The notes beneath the pieces were generated by a model, which worked only from the letters and a program-made list of their open reading frames with translations, was not told the DNA's origin and did no database searches. This document shows positions 1-6,236 of a stretch of 7,845 nt of DNA, in pieces. The position numbers were made by a program, and so were the translations under genes. Location: assembly GCA_963642455.1 (NCBI GenBank), contig CAVIGM010000050.1, positions 1-7,845 of the forward strand. The letters are read 5' to 3'. Positions within the stretch are counted from its first letter, which is position 1, and the number at the start of each line of letters is the position of its first letter. The stretch comes from Crickella sp963642455 (GTDB lineage: Bacteria; Bacillota; Clostridia; Peptostreptococcales; Anaerovoracaceae).

Positions 1-15
1 TGCGACAGCCTCATT

Positions 16-44
16 ATTATAGCTACCCATCGGCTTATTGTCAA
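16..44 (-). promoter_or_regulatory. Consensus sigma-A promoter leaving the window to the left
   Basis: On the minus strand a perfect -35 TTGACA (39-44) is followed after exactly 17 bases by a perfect -10 TATAAT (16-21). Transcription would start near base 9 and run off the left edge, so the gene served is not visible. It lies downstream of the DUF308 gene on the same strand, so the next gene to the left probably has its own strong promoter. Confidence 0.8.
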
Positions 45-66
45 TAGATATTTATAATTTTTTTGG

Positions 67-99
67 AAAAAATTTCGGATTTTTTTGAACTAATTCCGA
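67..99 (-). terminator. Weak possible terminator after the DUF308 gene
   Basis: Read on the minus strand, TCGGA (95-99) can pair with TCCGA (75-79). Two further A-T pairs lie inside, and AATTTTTT (67-74) follows. The stem is short and interrupted, so termination is plausible but unproven. No better hairpin lies between the DUF308 stop and the leftward promoter. Confidence 0.35.
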
Positions 100-148
100 G
101 TCTCTTATTGAGCGCTTTTCTTAGCGTCTTTATGCCTGCAATTTCCTT

Positions 149-883
149 CTATTTATTCTCTTCTTTTGCATCTATGGCCGCTCTTACGCTTGTGTCATTA
201 ACGACTTTGCGCTCTCTTACCATCTCTTCTTTGATCTTCTTAATGCGTCTTTGTGCCTCTTTGCTCTCGCGGATTCCTTCCTTCGCCTTCGACATAGCAC
301 GCTTCTCTTCTCTCTGCGCGTCAGCTAATCTTTCCTGGGCTCTTGTGAGATATCCAGGCCTTGAATATTGGATTTCCATGGAGAGCTTGAATCTTCTGAA
401 GCCCATAAGCATTGTAGCCAGTCCAACAAGCAGCAGGCTATTTAGGTTGAGCGTCATTTTGTTAAAGAACATATACACGCCAAGAACCGCCTCAAAGGCT
501 CCAAGAAGAATCATTGCGTTCTCTTCCATAGAATTATCTGCAAATTCTGTCCTATCCATAATGGTCTTTACTATATCTATGAAGCCTTCTCTTGCTATCA
601 GAAGCGCAAACAAAACAGTTATGGTGATATCCTCAGAAACCGCACCTGACAGGATTGCCACGCCTATGAGGACAAGTATCATTCCTCCTATCGTGACATC
701 GCAATCTCCTCTGTCTTCGTTAATGCTGGTTTTCTTAGAGATTATAAGTTCTACAACACCTACAAGCACAAAAGCTAAGCCGATTACAAAAGCAAGCGAC
801 GCAAAGGCTACGCTTGAGCTCGCAATACAGAAAATTCCTGTAGCTACCATCATAATGCTTGATAATGTCATTAAACTTCTCAT
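149..883 (-). CDS. DUF308/HdeD-like six-helix membrane protein with charged helical tail
   Basis: A 244-residue integral membrane protein of unknown function. Hydrophobic segments fall near residues 3-21, 27-48, 64-82, 86-105, 121-140 and 147-162, giving six predicted membrane helices with short loops. This is the layout of the DUF308/HdeD family, some of whose members are linked to acid stress. Residues about 178-225 form a long stretch rich in K, R, E and A, including REEKRAMSKAKEG, that should be a cytoplasmic helix or coiled coil; it is longer than the usual short tail. The start at 883 is chosen because GGAGG (891-895) sits seven bases upstream. An upstream in-frame ATG at 926-928 lies beside the promoter -10 box, upstream of the expected transcript start, so it cannot be used from that promoter. 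The gene is apparently monocistronic, between the iorB terminator and a leftward promoter. Family placement is by topology and is moderately sure; function is not known. Confidence 0.85.
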   Translation of the reverse strand: MRSLMTLSSIMMVATGIFCIASSSVAFASLAFVIGLAFVLVGVVELIISKKTSINEDRGDCDVTIGGMILVLIGVAILSGAVSEDITITVLFALLIAREGFIDIVKTIMDRTEFADNSMEENAMILLGAFEAVLGVYMFFNKMTLNLNSLLLVGLATMLMGFRRFKLSMEIQYSRPGYLTRAQERLADAQREEKRAMSKAKEGIRESKEAQRRIKKIKEEMVRERKVVNDTSVRAAIDAKEENK

Positions 884-890
884 ACACTTT

Positions 891-900
891 CCTCCTTCTT
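891..900 (-). promoter_or_regulatory. Ribosome binding site that fixes the DUF308 start at 883
   Basis: The minus strand reads AAGAAGGAGG and then seven bases before the ATG at 883. This strong Shine-Dalgarno site supports the 244-residue product over the 15-residue longer reading. Confidence 0.8.
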
Positions 901-918
901 CCTTGTGAGGTGCGTATA

Positions 919-947
919 ATGATACCACTTTATCGCTCTCGTTTCAA
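919..947 (-). promoter_or_regulatory. Promoter of the DUF308 membrane protein gene
   Basis: On the minus strand TTGAAA (942-947) and TATCAT (919-924) are separated by 17 bases, each one or two bases from consensus. The transcript start is expected near 912, giving a leader of about 28 bases that contains the GGAGG site. It lies just past the iorB terminator, so the gene is transcribed on its own. Confidence 0.7.
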
Positions 948-963
948 GGCTGGCAAAGCAAAG

Positions 964-993
964 CAAAAGGCTCTCAATTAAGAGAGCCTTTTG
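964..993 (-). terminator. Rho-independent terminator of the iorAB operon
   Basis: A perfect 11-bp stem pairs AAAAGGCTCTC (965-975) with GAGAGCCTTTT (982-992) around a six-base loop. On the minus strand the stem ends in TTTT and is followed by T-rich GCTTTGCTTTG. It lies about 40 bases beyond the iorB stop and separates iorAB from the DUF308 promoter. Confidence 0.85.
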
Positions 994-999
994 GATGAT

Positions 1000-1016
1000 T
1001 GATTTGATTCAAATCA
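1000..1016. repeat. 17-base palindrome between iorB and its terminator
   Basis: TGATTTGA (1000-1007) and TCAAATCA (1009-1016) form a perfect inverted repeat around one T. It starts 14 bases from the iorB stop codon and ends just before the terminator stem. It could be a small protein-binding palindrome or simply part of the mRNA 3' end; nothing decides between these. Confidence 0.4.
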
Positions 1017-1029
1017 GTTTGATTCTGAT

Positions 1030-1605
1030 TTAGAGATCGTATCCTGCGTGGAAAGCCTTCTTGTTGAGTTCAAGGAATGCAGGCTTAACTGCTGCAGCAA
1101 TCTCAGCGTCCCAATCGATGTCGTCAAGTCCACCAATAGCCTTAACGAGAGCTCCGAGAAGAACGATGTTCATTGCCTTAGGGTTTCCGAGCTCTGTAGC
1201 GATATCGTTAGCCTTAACTGCAAGAACCTTGCACTTTGACTCGAGCTCTTCGATGATGCCCTGTGGATACTCAGCAACTCCAAGGTTAACTGGAACTGGC
1301 TGAATCTCGAAATCGTTAACTACGATGTTGCCACCGATCTTGAGGAATGGGAGCCATCTTAATGCTTCCATCTTCTCGAATGCAACGATAACGTCTGCCT
1401 GGCCCATACCTACGATAGGTGAAAGAACCTTATCGCCGTATCTAACCTGTGTGCTTACGGAACCACCACGCTGTGACATTCCGTGAATCTCTGACATCTT
1501 TACGTCATAACCAGCCTTCATAAGGCCGCTTGTTAAAATCTTGCTGGCAAGGATTGTTCCCTGTCCGCCTACTCCTACGAGGAGGATATTCTTTACTTCT
1601 TTCAT
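1030..1605 (-). CDS. iorB: Indolepyruvate:ferredoxin oxidoreductase, beta subunit
   Basis: A 191-residue small subunit of the cytoplasmic enzyme that oxidatively decarboxylates indolepyruvate and related aryl pyruvates to aryl-acetyl-CoA, passing electrons to ferredoxin. The aryl pyruvates come from transamination of tryptophan, phenylalanine and tyrosine. The protein is the gamma-type domain of 2-oxoacid:ferredoxin oxidoreductases. The nucleotide-like loop GVGGQGT is at residues 11-17, and the family signature EIHGMSQRGGSV at 39-50, where HGMSQRGG is typical of IorB. Length is normal for the family and no cysteine cluster is expected or seen. Its ATG shares one base with the iorA stop (TAATG), and GGAGG inside the iorA end lies ten bases upstream, so the subunits are translationally coupled for equal output. 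It is the last gene of the operon. Identification is firm; substrate preference among aryl pyruvates is not determined by sequence. Confidence 0.95.
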   Translation of the reverse strand: MKEVKNILLVGVGGQGTILASKILTSGLMKAGYDVKMSEIHGMSQRGGSVSTQVRYGDKVLSPIVGMGQADVIVAFEKMEALRWLPFLKIGGNIVVNDFEIQPVPVNLGVAEYPQGIIEELESKCKVLAVKANDIATELGNPKAMNIVLLGALVKAIGGLDDIDWDAEIAAAVKPAFLELNKKAFHAGYDL

Positions 1606-3386
1606 TATAATGTAACCTCCTTAATAGCGTCGAATGGACAAGCCTGCAGACATACTGTGCAGCCATTGCAAGCTGTCTTGTCTACAACAACCTTCTCCTT
1701 AGTTGAGATAAGAGCTGGGCAACCAGTCTTTACGCACATCTTGCAGTTCTTGCACTTATCCTGATCGATCTCGCACTGCTTTGTATTAACTGTTGCAAAT
1801 TCCTTCTTGTCCTCTTCTCTCTTAAGCTTCTTAAGAACGCATGGCCATCTTGTAATGATAACAGTTGGCTCGTCCTTTCCGAATGCATCGTCAAGAGCGT
1901 GGTTAACTTCGTCAAACTTGTTAGGGTTAACCTGGTAGATGTTCTCCTTCTTAACGCCGATTGCGAGGCAGAGTGCAGGGATGTCAACTTCTGGAGCTGG
2001 GTCGCCCATAAGTGTTGAACCACTTCCTGGGTTCTCCTGCTGTCCTGTCATACCTGTAATTCTGTTGTCAAGGATAACATTTACGTTCTGTCCGCCATTG
2101 TATACGGAGTCCATGAGGGAGTTAATTCCTGTATGGAAGAATGTTGAATCTCCAAGTACGGAAACAACCTTTGTCTTCTTGCCTGCATCTCTTAAAGCAA
2201 TTGATGCACCATGTCCTGATGACAGTGATCCACCCATGCAGATGCAAGTATGAAGAGCATTCAGAGGAGCGTTAGCACCGAGTGTGTAGCATCCGATGTC
2301 TCCTGTTACCATAACGTCCTTCTTCTTTGACAGGTTGTAGAAGAAACCTCTGTGAGGGCATCCTGCGCAAAGTGCAGGAGGTCTTACTACTACGCCCTTG
2401 TCTGATGAGTAAGTCTCTGGCTTCTCGCCCTTGAGAGCTTCTCTAACGATATCTGTGTTGAGCTCGTCATATCTTGGAATGAGGTCCTTACCAACGCACT
2501 TGATTCCGAGCATCTTCAGGTGCTCTTCAAGATATGGATCCATCTCTTCAACAACATATATTGTCTCGTACTTAGCGCAGAAATCCTTCATCAGATCATC
2601 TGGAAGTGGGAATGTCAGACCGAGCTTGAGGTATGAAGCCTCTTCTCCGAATGTTTCCTTAGCATACTGATATGAAACGCCAGATGTTACGATACCAATC
2701 TTTGTACCGTTATCTTCTACTACATTGTACTTGCAGTTGTTTGAGAATGCCTTTGCAGCAGCAACCTTATCCTCAAGGTTAACTCTGAGCTTCTTAGCGT
2801 TAGCTGGAGCTGTTACATACTTAGTAATCTTCTTCTCGTAATCAGGAACTGCCTTCTCTGTTCTCTCTCCGAGCTCTACGATGCCCTTTGAGTGGCAGAT
2901 TCTTGTTGTTACGTGGAACATTACAGGCATGTCGAACTTCTCTGAGAGCTCGAAAGCTTCCTTAGTGAAGTCCTTTGCTTCCTGTGAGTCGGATGGCTCA
3001 AGCATAAGAAGTCTTGCGTTCTTTGCATTAAGTCTGTTGTCCTGCTCGTTCTGTGAGCTGTGCTGACCTGGGTCGTCTGCTACTACCATTACAAATCCGC
3101 CAGTTACTCCTGTATAAGCGAATGTGTAAATAGGGTCAGCTGCAACGTTGAATCCTACGTGCTTCATAGCGCACATAGATCTTGCTCCGGCGATTGATGC
3201 ACCGATAGCTGCTTCTGTAGCAACCTTCTCATTAGGAGCCCACTCTGAATAGAGCGCGTCCTTGTACTGAGGCATGTTCTCACCGACTTCTGTTGATGGT
3301 GTGCCAGGGTATGCTGAGAAGAATCTCAGTCCGCCTTCGTACGCACCGCGAGCAATCGCTTCATTGCCCGACATAATTACTTTCAT
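1605..3386 (-). CDS. iorA: Indolepyruvate:ferredoxin oxidoreductase, alpha subunit (TPP and 2[4Fe-4S])
   Basis: A 593-residue catalytic subunit, the usual family length. The N-terminal pyrimidine-binding domain begins with SAYPGTPS (residues 24-31). A CAGCPHRGFF motif, characteristic of IorA, is at 340-349. The thiamine-diphosphate domain carries GDIGCYTLG (362-370) and the Mg-TPP motif running from GDS (412-414) to the LDN ending at 441. The C-terminus is a ferredoxin-like domain with two cysteine sets: C545, C548, C551, C556-P and C573, C576, C579, C583-P. These should bind two [4Fe-4S] clusters that carry electrons to ferredoxin, so the enzyme needs anaerobic conditions. AAGGAGGT lies six bases before the ATG at 3386. 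iorB follows with a one-base overlap. In many genomes an aryl-acetate-CoA ligase gene sits next to iorAB; none is present here. All key residues expected for activity are visible. Confidence 0.96.
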   Translation of the reverse strand: MKVIMSGNEAIARGAYEGGLRFFSAYPGTPSTEVGENMPQYKDALYSEWAPNEKVATEAAIGASIAGARSMCAMKHVGFNVAADPIYTFAYTGVTGGFVMVVADDPGQHSSQNEQDNRLNAKNARLLMLEPSDSQEAKDFTKEAFELSEKFDMPVMFHVTTRICHSKGIVELGERTEKAVPDYEKKITKYVTAPANAKKLRVNLEDKVAAAKAFSNNCKYNVVEDNGTKIGIVTSGVSYQYAKETFGEEASYLKLGLTFPLPDDLMKDFCAKYETIYVVEEMDPYLEEHLKMLGIKCVGKDLIPRYDELNTDIVREALKGEKPETYSSDKGVVVRPPALCAGCPHRGFFYNLSKKKDVMVTGDIGCYTLGANAPLNALHTCICMGGSLSSGHGASIALRDAGKKTKVVSVLGDSTFFHTGINSLMDSVYNGGQNVNVILDNRITGMTGQQENPGSGSTLMGDPAPEVDIPALCLAIGVKKENIYQVNPNKFDEVNHALDDAFGKDEPTVIITRWPCVLKKLKREEDKKEFATVNTKQCEIDQDKCKNCKMCVKTGCPALISTKEKVVVDKTACNGCTVCLQACPFDAIKEVTL

Positions 3387-3392
3387 CTATTT

Positions 3393-3400
3393 ACCTCCTT
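3393..3400 (-). promoter_or_regulatory. Ribosome binding site of iorA
   Basis: Minus-strand AAGGAGGT, a near-perfect anti-16S match, lies six bases upstream of the iorA ATG and fixes that start. Confidence 0.8.
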
Positions 3401-3431
3401 CATAAAGCAGTATTTTGCTTTTAACACCAAA

Positions 3432-3460
3432 ATTATACTCGTTTGTTATCTTTTCGTCAA
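3432..3460 (-). promoter_or_regulatory. Promoter of iorAB
   Basis: Minus-strand TTGACG (3455-3460) and TATAAT (3432-3437) are separated by 17 bases, giving 11 of 12 consensus positions. The transcript start should be near 3425, with a leader of about 39 bases. Just inside the leader, AAAGCA and TGCTTT (3416-3421 with 3404-3409) can form a 6-bp hairpin near the 5' end. The promoter lies in the short gap after the pentapeptide gene, so iorAB can be transcribed independently of it. Confidence 0.85.
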
Positions 3461-3473
3461 TATCGTATCAGCG

Positions 3474-4274
3474 TCAGTCCGTCTTAATTTGGAGTTCCGG
3501 TGGAGCTTGGTAATTTACGGCTTGTGCCCTCTCGAGGAAAAAGTGAATTCCCTGAGAGGAGTCTCTCCAACGGTCCTCTTCGAAGCCATTTGCGGGTTCA
3601 AGCCACTTGCCGACATCATAATAAAAATTAGGGTCAACCGTCGACTGCGCCCAGTCGAAGCTCTCGCTCTCGTCGATGCTCTTGATGGAGAGAACCTTAA
3701 CCTTGTTCGTGCGGCCCGTCTCTTGTGTAGCCATAACTCTTTTTGCATCCTTAGGAACAAGCATCTGAACAACTCTCAGATCCGTGCAGCATTTCCAGCA
3801 GATGAAGGCCTGGCCTTCTGGCGGACACTTCATTTCGTACCATTGCGTCTTATCATCATATTTGATGCCGTCCTGCTTGGTATATTCAAAGCAGGCAGCA
3901 TAGACGTTCGAGCCAGAAATATCCATGCCGCTCATATCTACAAAGCGCATTCCTGCCTCGGTCATATCCGCATTTGTGAGCTTGACATTCTTCATGGAGT
4001 TGCGGCCGAAAAACCAAGAGCTGTGGAGATTGCAGCCGTCCATATTGGCTCCGTCAAATATCATATCGGTGAAGTTCGCAAAGGAAAAGTCCGTATTGCT
4101 AAGGTCCCAGCCCGACAAATCGAGGCCCTCGAGAATTACGCCGTGAAGGTCGATTCGCTCTCCGTCTTTACGATTATTATATATAGCGGTCAGTTCATCG
4201 AGATTCTTGCGGAGATTTTGATCAAGCTGATACCCGTCGCCTGCCTGAAATCCGTTTTTCTCACTTACTTCCAT
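3474..4274 (-). CDS. Pentapeptide-repeat protein with DUF5758-like C-terminal domain
   Basis: A 266-residue soluble protein with no signal peptide or membrane segment. Residues about 42-125 contain pentapeptide-type repeats with hydrophobic residues at every fifth position, such as LDLSGWDLSNTDFSFANF and ANMDGCNLHSSWF. These should fold as a short right-handed quadrilateral beta-helix. From about residue 148 the chain changes character: CPPEGQAFICWKCC, LVPKDAKRVMAT, KVKVLSI and GIHFFLERAQAVNY follow in the order I associate with DUF5758, a domain common after pentapeptide repeats in Firmicutes and phage proteins and without known function. AAAGGAG (4281-4287) lies six bases before the ATG. 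No terminator separates it from iorA 90 bases downstream, so some read-through is likely. Its control region is shared, divergently, with the lysine-riboswitch transporter. The repeat call is firm; the C-terminal domain name is from memory of the pattern. Confidence 0.85.
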   Translation of the reverse strand: MEVSEKNGFQAGDGYQLDQNLRKNLDELTAIYNNRKDGERIDLHGVILEGLDLSGWDLSNTDFSFANFTDMIFDGANMDGCNLHSSWFFGRNSMKNVKLTNADMTEAGMRFVDMSGMDISGSNVYAACFEYTKQDGIKYDDKTQWYEMKCPPEGQAFICWKCCTDLRVVQMLVPKDAKRVMATQETGRTNKVKVLSIKSIDESESFDWAQSTVDPNFYYDVGKWLEPANGFEEDRWRDSSQGIHFFLERAQAVNYQAPPELQIKTD

Positions 4275-4383
4275 AAGATACTCCTTTCACATAGAATTGC
4301 GGATGTTGTTTGTGCTGTGGCTTCTAATCTATAGTTTATCTGCAATTGTCTGCTTATATGCAATTCATCCGTAATTTATGGAA

Positions 4384-4392
4384 ATTATATCA
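4384..4392 (-). promoter_or_regulatory. Extended -10 promoter for the pentapeptide gene
   Basis: The minus strand reads TGATATAAT, a perfect extended -10 element. No good -35 hexamer lies at 16-18 bases, but extended -10 promoters can work without one. The transcript would start near 4377 and carry a leader of about 100 bases. It sits back-to-back with the rightward transporter promoter, only ten bases away. A weaker alternative (-35 TTGCAT with GATAAA) lies inside the leader. Confidence 0.45.
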
Positions 4393-4401
4393 TAAAGGGT
4401 A

Positions 4402-4430
4402 TTGACTTATGCATTCTTTTGTTGTTTAAT
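4402..4430 (+). promoter_or_regulatory. Promoter of the lysine-riboswitch transporter unit
   Basis: TTGACT (4402-4407) and TTTAAT (4425-4430) are spaced by 17 bases, 10 of 12 consensus positions. The start of transcription is expected near 4437, just before the riboswitch P1 stem begins at 4450. This fit between promoter and aptamer supports both calls. Confidence 0.75.
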
Positions 4431-4449
4431 TTGTTCCATAATTGAATAA

Positions 4450-4615
4450 CATCTGGATAGAGGTCGCGGAAATCATCAGTAAGCGATGCATAAGCTTGGG
4501 GAAAGCGCACGCCGAAAGGGAAATCTGCCGAAGGGATCGAAGAACCCCGTCTTTGATTCTTGGGACGTTGTAACAAGATGCAACGGACTGTCACGAAAGT
4601 GGAGCGCTATCGATG
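4450..4615 (+). ncRNA. Lysine riboswitch (L-box) aptamer
   Basis: A cis-acting RNA that binds lysine. Conserved L-box blocks appear in the right order: GATAGAGGTCGCG (4456-4468), CATCAGTAAG (4475-4484), GCCGAAAGGG followed by TGCCGAAGGG in the P2 region, and GGACTGTCACGAAAGTGGAG (4585-4604) before GCTATC. P1 pairs CATC(TG)GATAG (4450-4460, TG bulged) with CTATCGATG (4607-4615). ATCGAAG (4536-4542) pairs with CTTTGAT (4551-4557). CGTTG (4566-4570) pairs with CAACG (4581-4585). CAC-GAAA-GTG (4592-4601) is a short stem closed by a GNRA tetraloop. These match the five-helix junction of the family. Known L-boxes regulate lysine biosynthesis or transport genes. Here the gene downstream is a transporter, so lysine should shut off its own uptake. 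An exact boundary would come from a covariance-model search, which I could not run. Confidence 0.93.
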
Positions 4616-4653
4616 GTTAAATACATTTTTTGTTATCTACTAAGCCATGGATA
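4608..4653 (+). promoter_or_regulatory. Antiterminator pairing of the lysine riboswitch
   Basis: The 3' strand of P1, TATCGATGG (4608-4616), can pair with CCATGGATA (4645-4653), the left arm of the terminator, with one G-G mismatch. TTA (4617-4619) with TAA (4641-4643) extends it past a bulged G. When lysine holds P1 closed this pairing is lost and the terminator forms. When lysine is scarce the antiterminator should win. This is inferred from base complementarity. Confidence 0.7.
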
Positions 4654-4678
4654 CGTTCAGCGTTATTCATGGTTTTTT
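4645..4678 (+). terminator. Lysine-controlled attenuator before the transporter
   Basis: CCATGGATACG (4645-4655) pairs with CGTTATTCATGG (4661-4672) around a TTCAG loop: 11 pairs including one G-U, with one bulged T. TTTTTT (4673-4678) follows at once. Its left arm also pairs with the aptamer P1 strand, so it is the off switch of the riboswitch rather than the end of a gene. Termination here would stop transcription about 30 bases before the transporter ATG. Confidence 0.85.
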
Positions 4679-4693
4679 ATTTCTTTATAAGAC

Positions 4694-4698
4694 GGAGG
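4694..4698 (+). promoter_or_regulatory. Ribosome binding site of the transporter
   Basis: GGAGG lies nine bases before the ATG at 4708. It is beyond the attenuator and not sequestered by it, so control should act on transcription rather than on translation. Confidence 0.7.
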
Positions 4699-4707
4699 TA
4701 ACACAAA

Positions 4708-6228
4708 ATGGACACACCTGCTTTATTTGCAACAGCTTGGGCCGTAGTGCCACCAGTAGTAGCCATCGTATTGGCTCTCATCACAAAGGAAGTATACAGC
4801 TCCCTGTTCATCGGTATTGTAACCGGCGGAATTCTCTATGCTGGAGCTGACTTCTCGGGAATCCTGACACATGTTGTTCAGGACGGAATCATCGCTTCTT
4901 TGTCGGATACCTACAACGTAGGAATTCTTGTTTTCCTTGTTGTACTCGGAATCATAGTTGCTCTTCTCAATAAGTCTGGCGGCTCAAAGGCTTTCGGACA
5001 TTGGGCAAGATCAAAGGTTCGTTCGAGAAATGCTGCAATGTATTCAACGATCGGCCTTGGCGTTCTGATTTTCGTAGACGACTATTTCAACTGCCTTACA
5101 GTTGGAAGCGTTATGAAGCCTGTAACCGACGAGTTCAGAATCTCAAGAGCTAAGCTCGCTTATATCATCGACTCAACAGCAGCTCCTGTCTGCATCATCG
5201 CTCCTATTTCTTCATGGGCAGCTGCAGTATCGGGATTCGTAGAAGGACAGAACGGACTTAGCATTTTCATTCAGACTATTCCATATAACTTCTATGCGCT
5301 CTTTACAATAGGCTTCATGATTATGCTCACAGCAATGAAGTTCGACTTCGGCAGGATGGCTGAGTTCGAGACAAACGCTATTGAGAAAGGCGACCTTTTC
5401 ACAGTAGAGGATGCTAATGCGGCAAGCGTAGATGCTGCTTTAGAAGGCAGCGAGAACGGCAAGCTGATTGACCTTGTTCTTCCAATCATCGTACTCATCG
5501 TTGCTTGCGTAACTGGAATGATTTATAGCGGCGGCTTCTTCAGCGGAGAGAACTTCATCAACGCATTTGCTAACTCAGATGCGAGCGTTGGTCTTGCTCT
5601 TGGAAGCGTGGTTGCTCTTATTCTCATAATCATCTACTACTGCTTCAGAAAGGTTATCAGCTTCGAGGAGTGTATGTCGTGCGTTCCTGACGGTTTCAAC
5701 CAGATGGTACCACCTATCCTCATTCTGACTTTTGCATGGTCACTCAAGGCTATGACAGACAGCCTCGGACTCAAGGAATTTGTTTCTGGCGTAGTTAACG
5801 GCATGGGAAGCGGAGTTCTCGCATTCATCCCTGCAGTGCTCTTCCTCATCGCTTGCGGACTTGCTTTTGCATCAGGTACATCATGGGGAACATTCGGAAT
5901 TCTTATTCCAATCGGACTTGCTATCACACAGGCTCAGCCTGAAATGACAATTCCTGTAATTGCAGCTTGCATGGCTGGCGCTGTATACGGAGACCACGTT
6001 TCACCTATTTCGGATACAACCATCATGGCATCTGCAGGAGCTGGCTGCAACCACTTAAGCCACGTTTCAACACAGCTTCCTTATGCAACAACTGTTGCTG
6101 CTGTAGCTTTCGTATCCTATGTAATTGCAGGCTTCGTATCAAGCCCAATCATCCCACTGGTTGTTGGCTTCGCAGGAATGTATATAGTGCTCAGAGTTAT
6201 TAAGTCAAAGACTCAGCGCTCCGCATAA
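4708..6228 (+). CDS. NhaC-superfamily transporter, probable lysine importer (LysW type)
   Basis: A 506-residue polytopic membrane protein with about eleven or twelve hydrophobic segments. Signatures of the Na+/H+ antiporter (NhaC/MleN) superfamily are clear: DDYFNCLTVG (124-133), DSTAAPVCIIAPISSWAA (155-172), ASGTSWGTFGILIPI (388-402) and GDHVSPISDTTIMAS (428-442). The acidic pair near 124 and the unwound GTSWG and SPISDTT segments are probable substrate and ion sites. Sequence alone would give 'Na+/H+ antiporter', but the complete lysine riboswitch and attenuator upstream change the likely role. Comparative work on the LYS element proposed NhaC-superfamily lysine transporters under the name LysW. 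Lysine uptake driven by Na+ or H+ is therefore the best inference. The symbol is left blank because orthology is untested and lysW also names an unrelated carrier protein. It is monocistronic, with a strong terminator downstream. An arginine or histidine substrate, or lysine-product exchange, remains possible. Confidence 0.9.
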   Translation: MDTPALFATAWAVVPPVVAIVLALITKEVYSSLFIGIVTGGILYAGADFSGILTHVVQDGIIASLSDTYNVGILVFLVVLGIIVALLNKSGGSKAFGHWARSKVRSRNAAMYSTIGLGVLIFVDDYFNCLTVGSVMKPVTDEFRISRAKLAYIIDSTAAPVCIIAPISSWAAAVSGFVEGQNGLSIFIQTIPYNFYALFTIGFMIMLTAMKFDFGRMAEFETNAIEKGDLFTVEDANAASVDAALEGSENGKLIDLVLPIIVLIVACVTGMIYSGGFFSGENFINAFANSDASVGLALGSVVALILIIIYYCFRKVISFEECMSCVPDGFNQMVPPILILTFAWSLKAMTDSLGLKEFVSGVVNGMGSGVLAFIPAVLFLIACGLAFASGTSWGTFGILIPIGLAITQAQPEMTIPVIAACMAGAVYGDHVSPISDTTIMASAGAGCNHLSHVSTQLPYATTVAAVAFVSYVIAGFVSSPIIPLVVGFAGMYIVLRVIKSKTQRSA

Positions 6229-6236
6229 GGCGATTG

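Noticed and set aside
63..908. Plus-strand open frame of 281 codons opposite the DUF308 gene
   Set aside because: It is an antisense shadow of the membrane protein, rich in serine and leucine from reversed codons, and it lacks a ribosome site.
884..928. Upstream ATG giving a 259-residue DUF308 protein
   Set aside because: It lies beside the -10 box and upstream of the expected transcript start, while GGAGG precedes the ATG at 883.
3401..3474. Terminator between the pentapeptide gene and iorA
   Set aside because: Only a 6-bp hairpin near 3404-3421 was found, without a following T-tract on the minus strand, and it lies in the iorA leader.
3489..4334. Plus-strand open frame of 281 codons opposite the pentapeptide gene
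   Set aside because: It has no family signature and no ribosome site, while the opposite strand has a clear repeat protein with a strong AAAGGAG site.
4385..4594. Minus-strand 69-codon frame across the riboswitch
   Set aside because: It overlaps a structured RNA with clear L-box motifs and has no start signal.
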